NCBI GenBank assembly: GCA_025153445.1
Contig: JANZNS010000003.1
Location: 1-64,000, forward strand
From: Marinobacter sp. BGYM27
Lineage (GTDB): Bacteria > Pseudomonadota > Gammaproteobacteria > Pseudomonadales > Oleiphilaceae
Length of the DNA stretch: 64,000 bases
Reading direction: 5' to 3'
Position 1 is the stretch's first letter; each line of letters begins with the position of its first letter. Made by a program: the position numbers and the translations under genes. The notes beneath the pieces were generated by a model. That model did no database searches, had not been told where the DNA came from, and saw only the letters and a list, made by a program, of their open reading frames with translations. Below are positions 36,522 through 44,654 of the stretch, in pieces.

Positions 36522-38873
36522 GTGGCATTAAAATCATTTCTCAGTCAATTTGGCGTGCGCCCGCTGGCAGCGCGACTGCTGGGTTATGTTCTCCTGTTCA
36601 GCTTCGTGCTTTCGCTTATCGCCAGTGCGGCGCAGATGACGGGTGAGTTTGAGCGACGCAAAACCGAGGTGTCCGAGCTACAGAACAGGGCGGCGGAAAT
36701 GCTCAGCCCGATCCTCGGCAACGACCTCTGGATGCTGGACAACCGGGCCATCAAGACCAGCCTGGATGGTTTACTCGCATTCCCTTCAATCCAGTTCGCT
36801 GAAGTGATCACCGAAACCGGGGAGCGCTACACCGCAGGGCGCCCCGTTGAAGGCGATGACATCACACAGCGTTACGATATCGCACTCAAGACCTCACAGC
36901 GTGCCCCCAACGCGCCGCTTGGCACCCTGACCATTTCATCTTCCCTGAACCGGATGCATCAGGATGTCATCGCCAGAGGCCTGATTCTGTTGCTGTTTCA
37001 GAGCATCATTGTGATGTTCGGCACGCTGGGTCTCCTGCTGATCGTGCGGCAGACATTGACGCGCCACCTCGAAGCTATCGCCGCTTACATCAAACGACTC
37101 AACTTTGATGCTCTGATCGCGCCCTTGAAACTTCGCCGCAAACCACCTGCAAGAGCTGACGAATTAAGCGAAGTGGAGCAGGCCCTGAACATCATGCGAA
37201 TGCAGATGCTCGAAGAGGCACAAACCCTGCGCCAATCCAGCATTCGTTCACAGGGTGAGCGGGACGAGGCGGTGCGGGCCAACCATGCCAAAAACCTGTT
37301 TCTGGCGAACGTCAGTCACGAATTACGCACCCCCCTGCAGTCAGTACTGGGTTACGCCAGCCTGCTGGAGGATACAACGCTGGATCAGGAGCAACAGGAC
37401 TACGTTCAGACTCTGCAAACGTCAGCCGAGAACCTGTCTGCAATCATCAACGACTTGCTTGATATATCGAGTATGGAAGCCGGCAAGATGGTGCTCGAAA
37501 ACATTCCATTCGATCTCAGGGATACGCTCAACGATCTGGTGGTCATGCTGGGCGCCCGAGCAAGAGAAAAGGGGCTGGCGTTCGAGCTCCGGATTGACGA
37601 AAACCTCCCGGAAAACCTTCGTGGAGACCCGATACGCTTGCGCCAGATTCTGCTTAACCTGACATCCAACGCGATCAAGTTTACGGATTCAGGACACGTA
37701 CTGATCAGCCTTGAAGTGCTTGGCCGCGAGGGCGATGCAATCCAGGTGCGCGTCGCGGTAGAAGATACCGGCATCGGTATACCCAGCGACGACCTCCCCC
37801 TTGTTTATGAGCCGTATGTGCAACTTGGCCAGCGTGTTCGCAGGCAACTTCCTGGCGCAGGCCTTGGCCTGACGATCTGCCGGCAGCTCATAAACCTGAT
37901 GGGCGGAAAACTCGATGTCGAAAGCCGGCCCGGGGAAGGATCAACGTTCTGGATCGAGCTTGATCTCGCCGTTGCCCCTGCAGGCACCACCCGTGTGCGC
38001 CAGGATACCCGGATGATTCGGGGCAAGCGCGTGCTGGTCGTTGATTCTTATGCCCTGTCACGCAAAATCACGCTGGAAATGCTGTCACGGTTCGAGGTTG
38101 ATATCGATGCAGTGAAGTCTGCCGCCGAAGCCATCGTCGCGTTGCGCCAGAGCAGTGAAAACGACTCCCCGTTCGACGCCGTCTTGCTTGATGGTTTTGT
38201 GCCAGACATGGACAGCGATCTGCTGTGTCAGCAGATTCGCGAGAACCCCCAATGGAAAGCTACCCGCATACTCGTGCTTTCATCCAACCCGCAACGGGGC
38301 GACGCCGAGCACTTCCGGCAAGCGGGCGCCGACGGGTTTCTCAGTAAATCACTGCGCGAATCCTGTCTCAGCCCTATTCTCCATCAGTTGTTTGTCGATC
38401 AACGCAACGGCGAACGGTCATTCCTCACCCGATTTTCGCTTCAACCTGGCCCCGAGCAACGCTCACGGCGGCCTCAACCCGCACAACGCATGAAGGTGCT
38501 GCTGGTAGAGGATAATCCAGTCAACCGCACGCTGACCCGGCGCCTGCTCGAAAAGCTGGGTTGTGACGTCACCACCGCCAACGACGGAGAAGCCGCACTT
38601 GGCCTGCTGCAATGGCATCGTTTTGACATGATCTTTATGGATTGCGTGATGCCCAAGGTGGATGGTTTCGAAGCCACCCGACGTTTACGCAAGTTGGAAA
38701 GCGAGCGCGAACTCAGCCATGTACCTGTGGTTGCGCTAACCGCAAGCGCTATGGAACAGGACGAGGAAAAGTGCCGGCATGCCGGTATGGATGCTTTTGT
38801 GGCGAAACCTGTCAATATGGAGATGCTGCGAGCAATCCTTGATCAGTTCTGCCAGAGTGCAATTGACGTCTGA
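36522..38873 (+). CDS. Hybrid sensor histidine kinase with two receiver domains
   Basis: A membrane kinase of 783 residues. Transmembrane segments at about 20-37 and 152-176 enclose a periplasmic sensor of some 115 residues. HisKA follows with phosphoacceptor H266 (FLANVSHELRTPLQS), then HATPase with N box NLTSNAIKF and G boxes DTGIGI and GAGLGLTI. Receiver 1 (502-620) keeps phosphoacceptor D557, but its acidic pair reads VVDSY, missing the second acid. Receiver 2 (657-780) is canonical, with VEDN and D707. No HPt domain is fused, so an external one may be needed. The start is GTG with AGGGAAG upstream. The signal is unknown. Confidence 0.9.
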   Translation: MALKSFLSQFGVRPLAARLLGYVLLFSFVLSLIASAAQMTGEFERRKTEVSELQNRAAEMLSPILGNDLWMLDNRAIKTSLDGLLAFPSIQFAEVITETGERYTAGRPVEGDDITQRYDIALKTSQRAPNAPLGTLTISSSLNRMHQDVIARGLILLLFQSIIVMFGTLGLLLIVRQTLTRHLEAIAAYIKRLNFDALIAPLKLRRKPPARADELSEVEQALNIMRMQMLEEAQTLRQSSIRSQGERDEAVRANHAKNLFLANVSHELRTPLQSVLGYASLLEDTTLDQEQQDYVQTLQTSAENLSAIINDLLDISSMEAGKMVLENIPFDLRDTLNDLVVMLGARAREKGLAFELRIDENLPENLRGDPIRLRQILLNLTSNAIKFTDSGHVLISLEVLGREGDAIQVRVAVEDTGIGIPSDDLPLVYEPYVQLGQRVRRQLPGAGLGLTICRQLINLMGGKLDVESRPGEGSTFWIELDLAVAPAGTTRVRQDTRMIRGKRVLVVDSYALSRKITLEMLSRFEVDIDAVKSAAEAIVALRQSSENDSPFDAVLLDGFVPDMDSDLLCQQIRENPQWKATRILVLSSNPQRGDAEHFRQAGADGFLSKSLRESCLSPILHQLFVDQRNGERSFLTRFSLQPGPEQRSRRPQPAQRMKVLLVEDNPVNRTLTRRLLEKLGCDVTTANDGEAALGLLQWHRFDMIFMDCVMPKVDGFEATRRLRKLESERELSHVPVVALTASAMEQDEEKCRHAGMDAFVAKPVNMEMLRAILDQFCQSAIDV

Positions 38874-38923
38874 GCTGTTAACATTAGGGCTCAATATCGG
38901 AACCGGAGCCAGAACAGAACGTC

Positions 38924-39121
38924 ATGTTAGCCACCTGCCCTACCTGCAAAAAAGAAGTTGAATGGGATACCAGCAATCCCCACCGGCCTTTCTGCTGTGA
39001 GCGATGCAAGCTGATCGACCTTGGTGCCTGGGCCAACGAAGATTTTCGAATACCAGCGGAGCCCGCCGACCCGGAAGACCTGCGATCAGGCGATGATCAA
39101 CCAGACGACTTTACCCACTAA
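38924..39121 (+). CDS. yacG: DNA gyrase inhibitor / zinc-binding protein YacG
   Basis: A 65-residue protein with the four-Cys zinc site [10 protein letters not shown] and [11 protein letters not shown] followed by WANEDFRIP, the diagnostic YacG pattern. YacG binds GyrB and inhibits its activity. It usually neighbours coaE; here it is separated from coaE by the hypothetical gene, trmO and the kinase. Confidence 0.93.
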   Translation: MLATCPTCKKEVEWDTSNPHRPFCCERCKLIDLGAWANEDFRIPAEPADPEDLRSGDDQPDDFTH

Positions 39122-39320
39122 CTAATAAGCCTGGCCTGAGAACGGCAAATGCACAGCATGGCTGGTTTGCACCATGGCGACCCTACGCTCACTCGTCAGC
39201 GCAATAGCCGAACTTTCCTAACTGTAACCAAACCCTTATTGAGCAGCCTGTCAACGGCAGATACCATGATCCGCTGACTCGCCAAGAATGTACTAAAAAC
39301 GTATCACAAGAGGTAAACCC

Positions 39321-39875
39321 ATGAATTACAGCCGCCTTTCAGTACTGGCGCTTTCACTGGCAGTAACACCAGTTATGGCCGCTGACTTTGACCTCAGCCT
39401 CACCAATGACTCGGCCAAAGGCCAGGTCAACTTCCTGCCGATCAACGCCGACATGCAGGCGGGCGCTGGCTATACCTACCACGAAGGTAGCCGGCATATC
39501 GTAAATCTGGACTTGCATGCTCAGGGCCGAACTGCACTGGGTAACTTGCCTACAACCGCTGGTATCGGTGTCAAAGCGTTGGGCTGGGACGATGACGACC
39601 TGGATGGCGGTGCCGTGGGTATCGGCGGGTTCGCTACCGTTAACATCCCCAACGTGCCTGGCCTGTCGGTTAACGGCGCGCTGCACTACGCCCCCAACAT
39701 CCTGTCTTTCGGCGACTCCGAAGACATGACCAGCCTCGAAGCCCGGGTCAGCTACCGCGTAATCCGCAATGCTGAGGTTTTCGGTGGCTACCGTTACCTG
39801 AACACAGATTTGGATCCGCACGGCGACATCAACCTCGATGAAGGCGTCATGGCCGGTATCAAACTGTACTTCTAA
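39321..39875 (+). CDS. YfaZ-family outer membrane protein
   Basis: A signal peptide (cut after VMA near residue 20) leads into a 164-residue mature protein of amphipathic beta strands. It ends in aromatic Phe (GIKLYF), the C-terminal signature for outer-membrane insertion. Motifs such as TAGIGVKALGWDDDDLDGGAVGIGG and EVFGGYRYLNTD match YfaZ precursors. Function is unknown in the family. It is a single-gene unit, followed by a strong hairpin. Confidence 0.8.
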   Translation: MNYSRLSVLALSLAVTPVMAADFDLSLTNDSAKGQVNFLPINADMQAGAGYTYHEGSRHIVNLDLHAQGRTALGNLPTTAGIGVKALGWDDDDLDGGAVGIGGFATVNIPNVPGLSVNGALHYAPNILSFGDSEDMTSLEARVSYRVIRNAEVFGGYRYLNTDLDPHGDINLDEGVMAGIKLYF

Positions 39876-39895
39876 GCGATTAATCGCGCCTTAGA

Positions 39896-39938
39896 GAGTG
39901 CAGCAAAACCTCGCGAACACCGACGTTTTGCTGCACTC
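39896..39938 (+). terminator. Long hairpin after the yfaZ-like gene
   Basis: GAGTGCAGCAAAAC pairs perfectly with GTTTTGCTGCACTC (14 bp) around a 15-base loop, 20 bases after the stop. A short T-run (ACTTTG) follows. It is a plausible terminator of the upstream gene. Confidence 0.65.
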
Positions 39939-40046
39939 ACTTTGCCATCGGCGCCTTTACCGATGGCAATTCTGTGCCCCGCCTCACTGTCCTGCTCCCC
40001 CGCCACTGCTAGACTTTTCGGAAACCCATAAAAAGGTCTTCCGGCT

Positions 40047-42218
40047 GTGATTTCAGCGCTTGCACGTTCTTTTTCAGTGATTACTATCGCTATCGTTCTT
40101 ACCGCCTGCAGCAGTGCCGGCGATGATGCCGTCAAAGAGGCCGGCAGTCGCGAGAACAGCTTTCCCGGAGCCAAGAATCCGGGCAGCGACTTCTCTGAGA
40201 CAAGCACCGGCGACACCAGCAACGCCAACGGCCTCGCCAGAAATGAAGTCAGGATCACCGTTGAAGTGCCGGAGCATATGGCGCCAGAAGGACCGCTCTC
40301 ACGGCGAAACCTGCACCTGGTTCAGCCTGACAGTGTGCGCGTTTACAAAACAGATCAGAATCTGAGAGCGCTATCCTCCGTAGACGTCACGACGCGCACA
40401 GATGATGACGGATTCAACATCATCGGCTTTCCCAATGGCCAGCCACTGGGACCCGATGTGCTGATTGAGGTCAGCTACCAGGGGCAAACCATTCGTGCCT
40501 TTGCTACCGACAATGATCGTGACATCAAGGTCAATCCGTTTTCCGAGTACCTGGTGATCGAGGGGCTTGGCGGCTACACCGAGCTGCAATTTGAACAAGC
40601 GATGGCGTGTGTCAACAGCACAGACTCAACGAACCTCTGCATCAATAAATATATCTGGTCAACGCTGGCTGATCAGGTCCAGGATTTTGAAATCGACATC
40701 CCCGACAATACCGGTTTCGACAGCGCAGTTGCCCTACTCGGCCAGCGAGCCGATTTCGCCCGTTATGTGAGCGAGATGGCTAAAATTATCCTGATTACAC
40801 CCGCCGATACGAGCACAATTTCAGGCGATTCCGTTAACATGAACACCGTCTTTCATGGCTTGGAGCTCGGCATAACCGGCACGGGAACCTCCGGCCCCGG
40901 GCGCTGGGGCATTCGCCGAAGCGCCGAAGAACGGGTTGAAGTCAACGGCGTAGGGTATGTCTATCCCGGTCTATCGATGTCATCCCTTGGCGCTTTCGGC
41001 ATAACCGCCACCTTCCTGGCCAGCGATATCCCCTACCAGCGTGCGACCCTGACACAATTTTCGGCGGCAAATTCAGTCTACCTCGGTCCAGACAACTGGG
41101 ATATCAACAGCCACGCGACTACCGCAGTGCCCGGTAGCATCAAAAATGATACACAGCTGCTTGCGGGGCTGTCCGTACTTCAGACCATCACCAACAAAAA
41201 CAGCGCCAAAATTGTTGGCTGGACGCGCAACCCCTACCGACTCGACGCTTTGGTTGTCGGAGGAAAAGACGATCCGCAAGCTTTGGTCTCGGGTTACTTT
41301 TCGGCGGGCAGATCACTTGAACTGAAAGCGGACAATGGTGGCTACCAGCGCGGTGATCAACTTGAGGAATATTTCGTTTCCATTTTCGATTTATCGTTCA
41401 CCAAAAGTGACGATTTCCAGATCAGCACTCTGAGTTCAAATTACAACGTGATCAGTTTCTCGACCCAACTTGGTGACCCGGTCACACCATTCAGAACAGA
41501 ATCCATGCTCGGAACCTGGTCCGGCTCCGGTGGCAGCTTTACGCAAACCGCCAGTGCCGAGGAAATCAACCGCAGCGCCAATGGCACGGTCACGTCCGCA
41601 TCACCAAACCGAGACGGGCCGGCAAACGTCAGCAACCAGACATCACAGCTATCAGATGGCGACAAAAATACCGGCCGCCTGTCACTTGATTCATCCGCTA
41701 TTGGTCAAGTTGGCGCAAGTCAGCCCGATGGTAGCCTTCTTGCCTTTAACCTCGATAACCCGGTCAATGGCGATGGCGTGTTGGTTGCGATGAAAGCCGG
41801 AACCAAGACACCTGTAGTTGGCAATTACCGCTTGCAGGGGACGATCGTTGGCCTGAATGACAATACACAGGTTCTACAACATGTGGACGGTGGCCAGTTA
41901 AGCATCGAGTCCATTGGCAGCAGCGGCAGCGCTAAGCTGTCGCTAGTAGGCTTTGAAGTGACTCAGACCGTGAGTACACAAGAGCTTAATCGACCTCACC
42001 GCCTTATCTCTACTACAGATCCTAAAACCTCTCTTCCACTTACCTTTAACCCCGCAGCATCGCCTCAACTTACGATAACCAAAACCGGAGGCACTTCACC
42101 CTATCTACAGGGATTTGTCTCCGAAGACGGATCGCTCCTGATGTTGCAAATCAGGGAAACGCTCCCCTCCGGTGACGAGTATCTCGGACTGCTGATTGGC
42201 GTGCTTGAAGCGCCATAA
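40047..42218 (+). CDS. Large hypothetical lipoprotein
   Basis: Not recognised. It starts with GTG and a lipoprotein signal peptide with lipobox LTAC, so Cys near residue 21 is lipidated. The mature chain of about 700 residues opens with a Ser/Asn/Gly-rich linker. An early segment resembles a carboxypeptidase-regulatory-like beta domain (DGFNIIGFPNGQPLGPDVLIEV). The rest is beta-rich with many Gly, Thr and Ser, and repeats a pattern of scoring-type strands near 450-700. There is no catalytic motif I can name. A single Cys pair (MACVNSTDSTNLC) may form a disulfide. Likely anchored in the outer membrane. Confidence 0.65.
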   Translation: MISALARSFSVITIAIVLTACSSAGDDAVKEAGSRENSFPGAKNPGSDFSETSTGDTSNANGLARNEVRITVEVPEHMAPEGPLSRRNLHLVQPDSVRVYKTDQNLRALSSVDVTTRTDDDGFNIIGFPNGQPLGPDVLIEVSYQGQTIRAFATDNDRDIKVNPFSEYLVIEGLGGYTELQFEQAMACVNSTDSTNLCINKYIWSTLADQVQDFEIDIPDNTGFDSAVALLGQRADFARYVSEMAKIILITPADTSTISGDSVNMNTVFHGLELGITGTGTSGPGRWGIRRSAEERVEVNGVGYVYPGLSMSSLGAFGITATFLASDIPYQRATLTQFSAANSVYLGPDNWDINSHATTAVPGSIKNDTQLLAGLSVLQTITNKNSAKIVGWTRNPYRLDALVVGGKDDPQALVSGYFSAGRSLELKADNGGYQRGDQLEEYFVSIFDLSFTKSDDFQISTLSSNYNVISFSTQLGDPVTPFRTESMLGTWSGSGGSFTQTASAEEINRSANGTVTSASPNRDGPANVSNQTSQLSDGDKNTGRLSLDSSAIGQVGASQPDGSLLAFNLDNPVNGDGVLVAMKAGTKTPVVGNYRLQGTIVGLNDNTQVLQHVDGGQLSIESIGSSGSAKLSLVGFEVTQTVSTQELNRPHRLISTTDPKTSLPLTFNPAASPQLTITKTGGTSPYLQGFVSEDGSLLMLQIRETLPSGDEYLGLLIGVLEAP

Positions 42219-42339
42219 TGCCCTGTGCAAGGTTTTCAGGAGCGATTCAACTGGCACTGCTGCGGTTACAAGCGCTAACCGGCTTTTTACCCAGTACCTG
42301 TTACAATTAGCGTCAGACTGACAGTAACGGGAGAGCGGG

Positions 42340-43248
42340 ATGACGGCAGGCACTAAACTGACAGCCATGGTGGCTTCGTTCGCAATAGCCTTTATCTGGG
42401 GAACGATTCACGAGCCGTTTCCAGATGTCCCCATGGATCAGGAAGATGTTGTACTGGATGCCCTCCCGCCACTACCCGACTGGGCGCGTGCGGAATTGCC
42501 AGACTTTACAAATGCCGCCAATACAGCCGAAAAAAAGGCCGCATTTTTCTCGTTTCTTTACCCGAGAATAGCTCTGGCCAACACCCGTGTCTTGATGCAA
42601 CGGGATATGTTGGAAGCGCTGGAACGAAAGGACGAACTCTCGACCGAGGATAAAGCCTGGCTTCAGCGTCAGGCAAAACGACTTCGTATCGACAGTGCGC
42701 CGGGATCGGCCGAGATGTTCGAAATGCTTGATCGCCGAATGGATGTCATTTCACCCTCTCTGATTATGGCCCAGGCTGCTAATGAATCGGCCTGGGGTAC
42801 CTCGCGCTTTGCCCGCGAAGGCAATAACCTGTTCGGTCAATGGTGCTTCTCGGAAGGTTGTGGGCTGGTGCCGCTTCATCGGATTGAAGGGGCCAGTCAC
42901 GAAGTGGCGAGCTTCGACTCCCCCTATGAATCTATCCGCGCCTATATTACCAATATCAATCGTCATCCGAGCTACCGCGCATTGCGTAATACACGCGAAC
43001 AGGCGCGAAGCAAGGACAAGTTCCCCAGCGGTGATGTACTAGCCCAGGGGTTGATTGGTTATTCCGAGCGAGGATCTGACTATGTCAGGGAAATCCAGCA
43101 GATGATCCATCACAACAACCTCGGTTATTATGACAAGCAATACCAGAAACTGGTGGGCCGGGATGCGTCCGTTACCGGCTTGTTGCAACTGGCCACCGGT
43201 GACGAAAGCAATCTGACGCCAGGCGGCATTGCCAAAAACGAAGGTTAA
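42340..43248 (+). CDS. Bax-like N-acetylglucosaminidase
   Basis: This protein has an N-terminal membrane anchor or signal segment (LTAMVASFAIAFIWGT) and a C-terminal glucosaminidase domain like FlgJ and E. coli Bax. The catalytic glutamate lies in LIMAQAANESAWGTSRFAREGNNLFGQW, written here as the separate parts QAANESAWG and GNNLFGQW. YINNINRHPSYRALR-like residues (YITNINRHPSY) complete the fold. It probably cleaves peptidoglycan in the periplasm. At 302 residues it matches Bax. The next gene begins 2 bases after its stop. Confidence 0.88.
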   Translation: MTAGTKLTAMVASFAIAFIWGTIHEPFPDVPMDQEDVVLDALPPLPDWARAELPDFTNAANTAEKKAAFFSFLYPRIALANTRVLMQRDMLEALERKDELSTEDKAWLQRQAKRLRIDSAPGSAEMFEMLDRRMDVISPSLIMAQAANESAWGTSRFAREGNNLFGQWCFSEGCGLVPLHRIEGASHEVASFDSPYESIRAYITNINRHPSYRALRNTREQARSKDKFPSGDVLAQGLIGYSERGSDYVREIQQMIHHNNLGYYDKQYQKLVGRDASVTGLLQLATGDESNLTPGGIAKNEG

Positions 43249-43250
43249 TT

Positions 43251-43643
43251 GTGAAAACACCCGAACCTGACCAGTTGGCGCCTTGGGCGTCACATTATTC
43301 GGAAACCGGTTTCTGGGGCAAACTGGCCCATCGCACCAAGCAGCTTGGGCGGCGCCCGGCGGAACTCGGTCTGACGCTGTTCTACACGCTACGCGAGCCA
43401 GGCACTCCTACCTGGTGCAAGGCGGTGATATCCGGCAGCCTAGGTTATTTTATCAGTCTGATAGATGCGGTCCCCGACCTCACGCCTGTACTGGGTTACA
43501 CCGATGACGTGTCAGTGATGATCGCCTCTCTCGCAATACTTGGCGCTCATGTCACGCCGGATATACGGCATCGCGCCCGCCATCGCGCCGACACCATTTT
43601 TGGCAAACAAGATAGCGCCTCGACTTCCGATAACACTGCCTAG
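43251..43643 (+). CDS. YkvA/DUF1232 membrane protein
   Basis: A 130-residue protein with GTG start. The DUF1232 core is visible: GYFISLIDAVPDLTPVLGYT, then DDVSVMIASLAILGAHV, giving one or two short membrane helices separated by an acidic turn. Function is not established for the family. It lies 2 bases after the Bax-like gene and 17 before the acyltransferase, so the three appear to form an envelope operon. Confidence 0.85.
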   Translation: MKTPEPDQLAPWASHYSETGFWGKLAHRTKQLGRRPAELGLTLFYTLREPGTPTWCKAVISGSLGYFISLIDAVPDLTPVLGYTDDVSVMIASLAILGAHVTPDIRHRARHRADTIFGKQDSASTSDNTA

Positions 43644-43660
43644 CCGGAGATATCCGACAG

Positions 43661-44572
43661 ATGCTTAAGTCCCTTCCCGCGACGCTCAAAGGTTGTCTCG
43701 CGGTGACACTGATAATTCTCGTCACACTGACACTGCTACCAATCCTGTTGCTCTTTGCCTTTATCAAATTACTTGTGCCGGTGACGGTTATCCGAAAATA
43801 CTGCACTGTCATTGTGAACTGGATCGCCTATATCTGGCTTGGCTTCAACAATCTTCTCGCCGACACGCTCCACCATATTGAATGGCAGATTGAGGGTCAC
43901 GAATCACTATCCCGCTCCAACTGGTATCTTGTGACCTGCAACCATCAGTCCTGGGCAGATATTCCGGCCATACAGCACGCTCTGAACAGCCGTATTCCAC
44001 TGATGAAGTTCTTCCTCAAGCAACAGTTGATCTGGGTGCCTTTGTTAGGTGTTGCCTGGTGGGCTCTCGATTTTCCGTTCATGCGCCGCTTTACCCGTGA
44101 GCAAGTTGCAAAGAACCCTGCACTAAAAGGCAAAGACCTCGAAACCACGCGTCGGGCCTGCGAGAAGTTTGAGCACACTCCGGTTACCGTATTCAACTTT
44201 ATGGAAGGCACCCGGTTCACACCTGCCAAGCACAAACAGCAGAACTCACCTTATCGACACCTGCTCAAGCCAAGGGCCGGTGGAACGGCATTTGTATTGA
44301 GCGCAATGGGTGACATCCTGCATCAACTGCTGGACGTCACCATTGTCTATCCGGAAAAAAAGCGCAGTTTCTGGGATTATCTGTGTGGGCGCATCCATCG
44401 CATCGTAATCCATATCCGTACGATCGATATCCCCCCCAGGTTTTTAGGAATGGATTACCAGAATGACGTGAACATAAGAGAGGAATTTCAGCTATGGATC
44501 AGTGATATCTGGTCCCAAAAGGACCAGCGTATTATGCAAATCATGCAGTCAGAGAACATGCCTGACGCCTGA
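43661..44572 (+). CDS. YihG-type lysophosphatidic acid acyltransferase
   Basis: A PlsC-superfamily enzyme that acylates lysophosphatidate at sn-2. An N-terminal membrane segment (LILVTLTLLPILLLFAFIKL) is followed by the HxxxxD-type catalytic motif CNHQSWADI, a second block FPFMRRF, and the EGTR-type block FMEGTRFTP. The YihG subgroup is suggested by length (303) and by LKPRAGGTAFVL. It acts at the inner membrane in phospholipid synthesis or remodelling. Confidence 0.88.
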   Translation: MLKSLPATLKGCLAVTLIILVTLTLLPILLLFAFIKLLVPVTVIRKYCTVIVNWIAYIWLGFNNLLADTLHHIEWQIEGHESLSRSNWYLVTCNHQSWADIPAIQHALNSRIPLMKFFLKQQLIWVPLLGVAWWALDFPFMRRFTREQVAKNPALKGKDLETTRRACEKFEHTPVTVFNFMEGTRFTPAKHKQQNSPYRHLLKPRAGGTAFVLSAMGDILHQLLDVTIVYPEKKRSFWDYLCGRIHRIVIHIRTIDIPPRFLGMDYQNDVNIREEFQLWISDIWSQKDQRIMQIMQSENMPDA

Positions 44573-44604
44573 CCCTTTGCACGTAGCTGGCTTGTTGTTG
44601 ACAA

Positions 44605-44625
44605 CCGGGGCACTTGGGGCCCCGG
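44605..44625. terminator. Hairpin between convergent genes
   Basis: CCGGGG (44605-44610) pairs with CCCCGG (44620-44625) between the convergent acyltransferase and LuxR-family genes. There is no T-run, so it is a weak candidate for a shared terminator. Confidence 0.35.
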
Positions 44626-44654
44626 ATTAGCCGCACACTTTCGTTAGAGAACGG

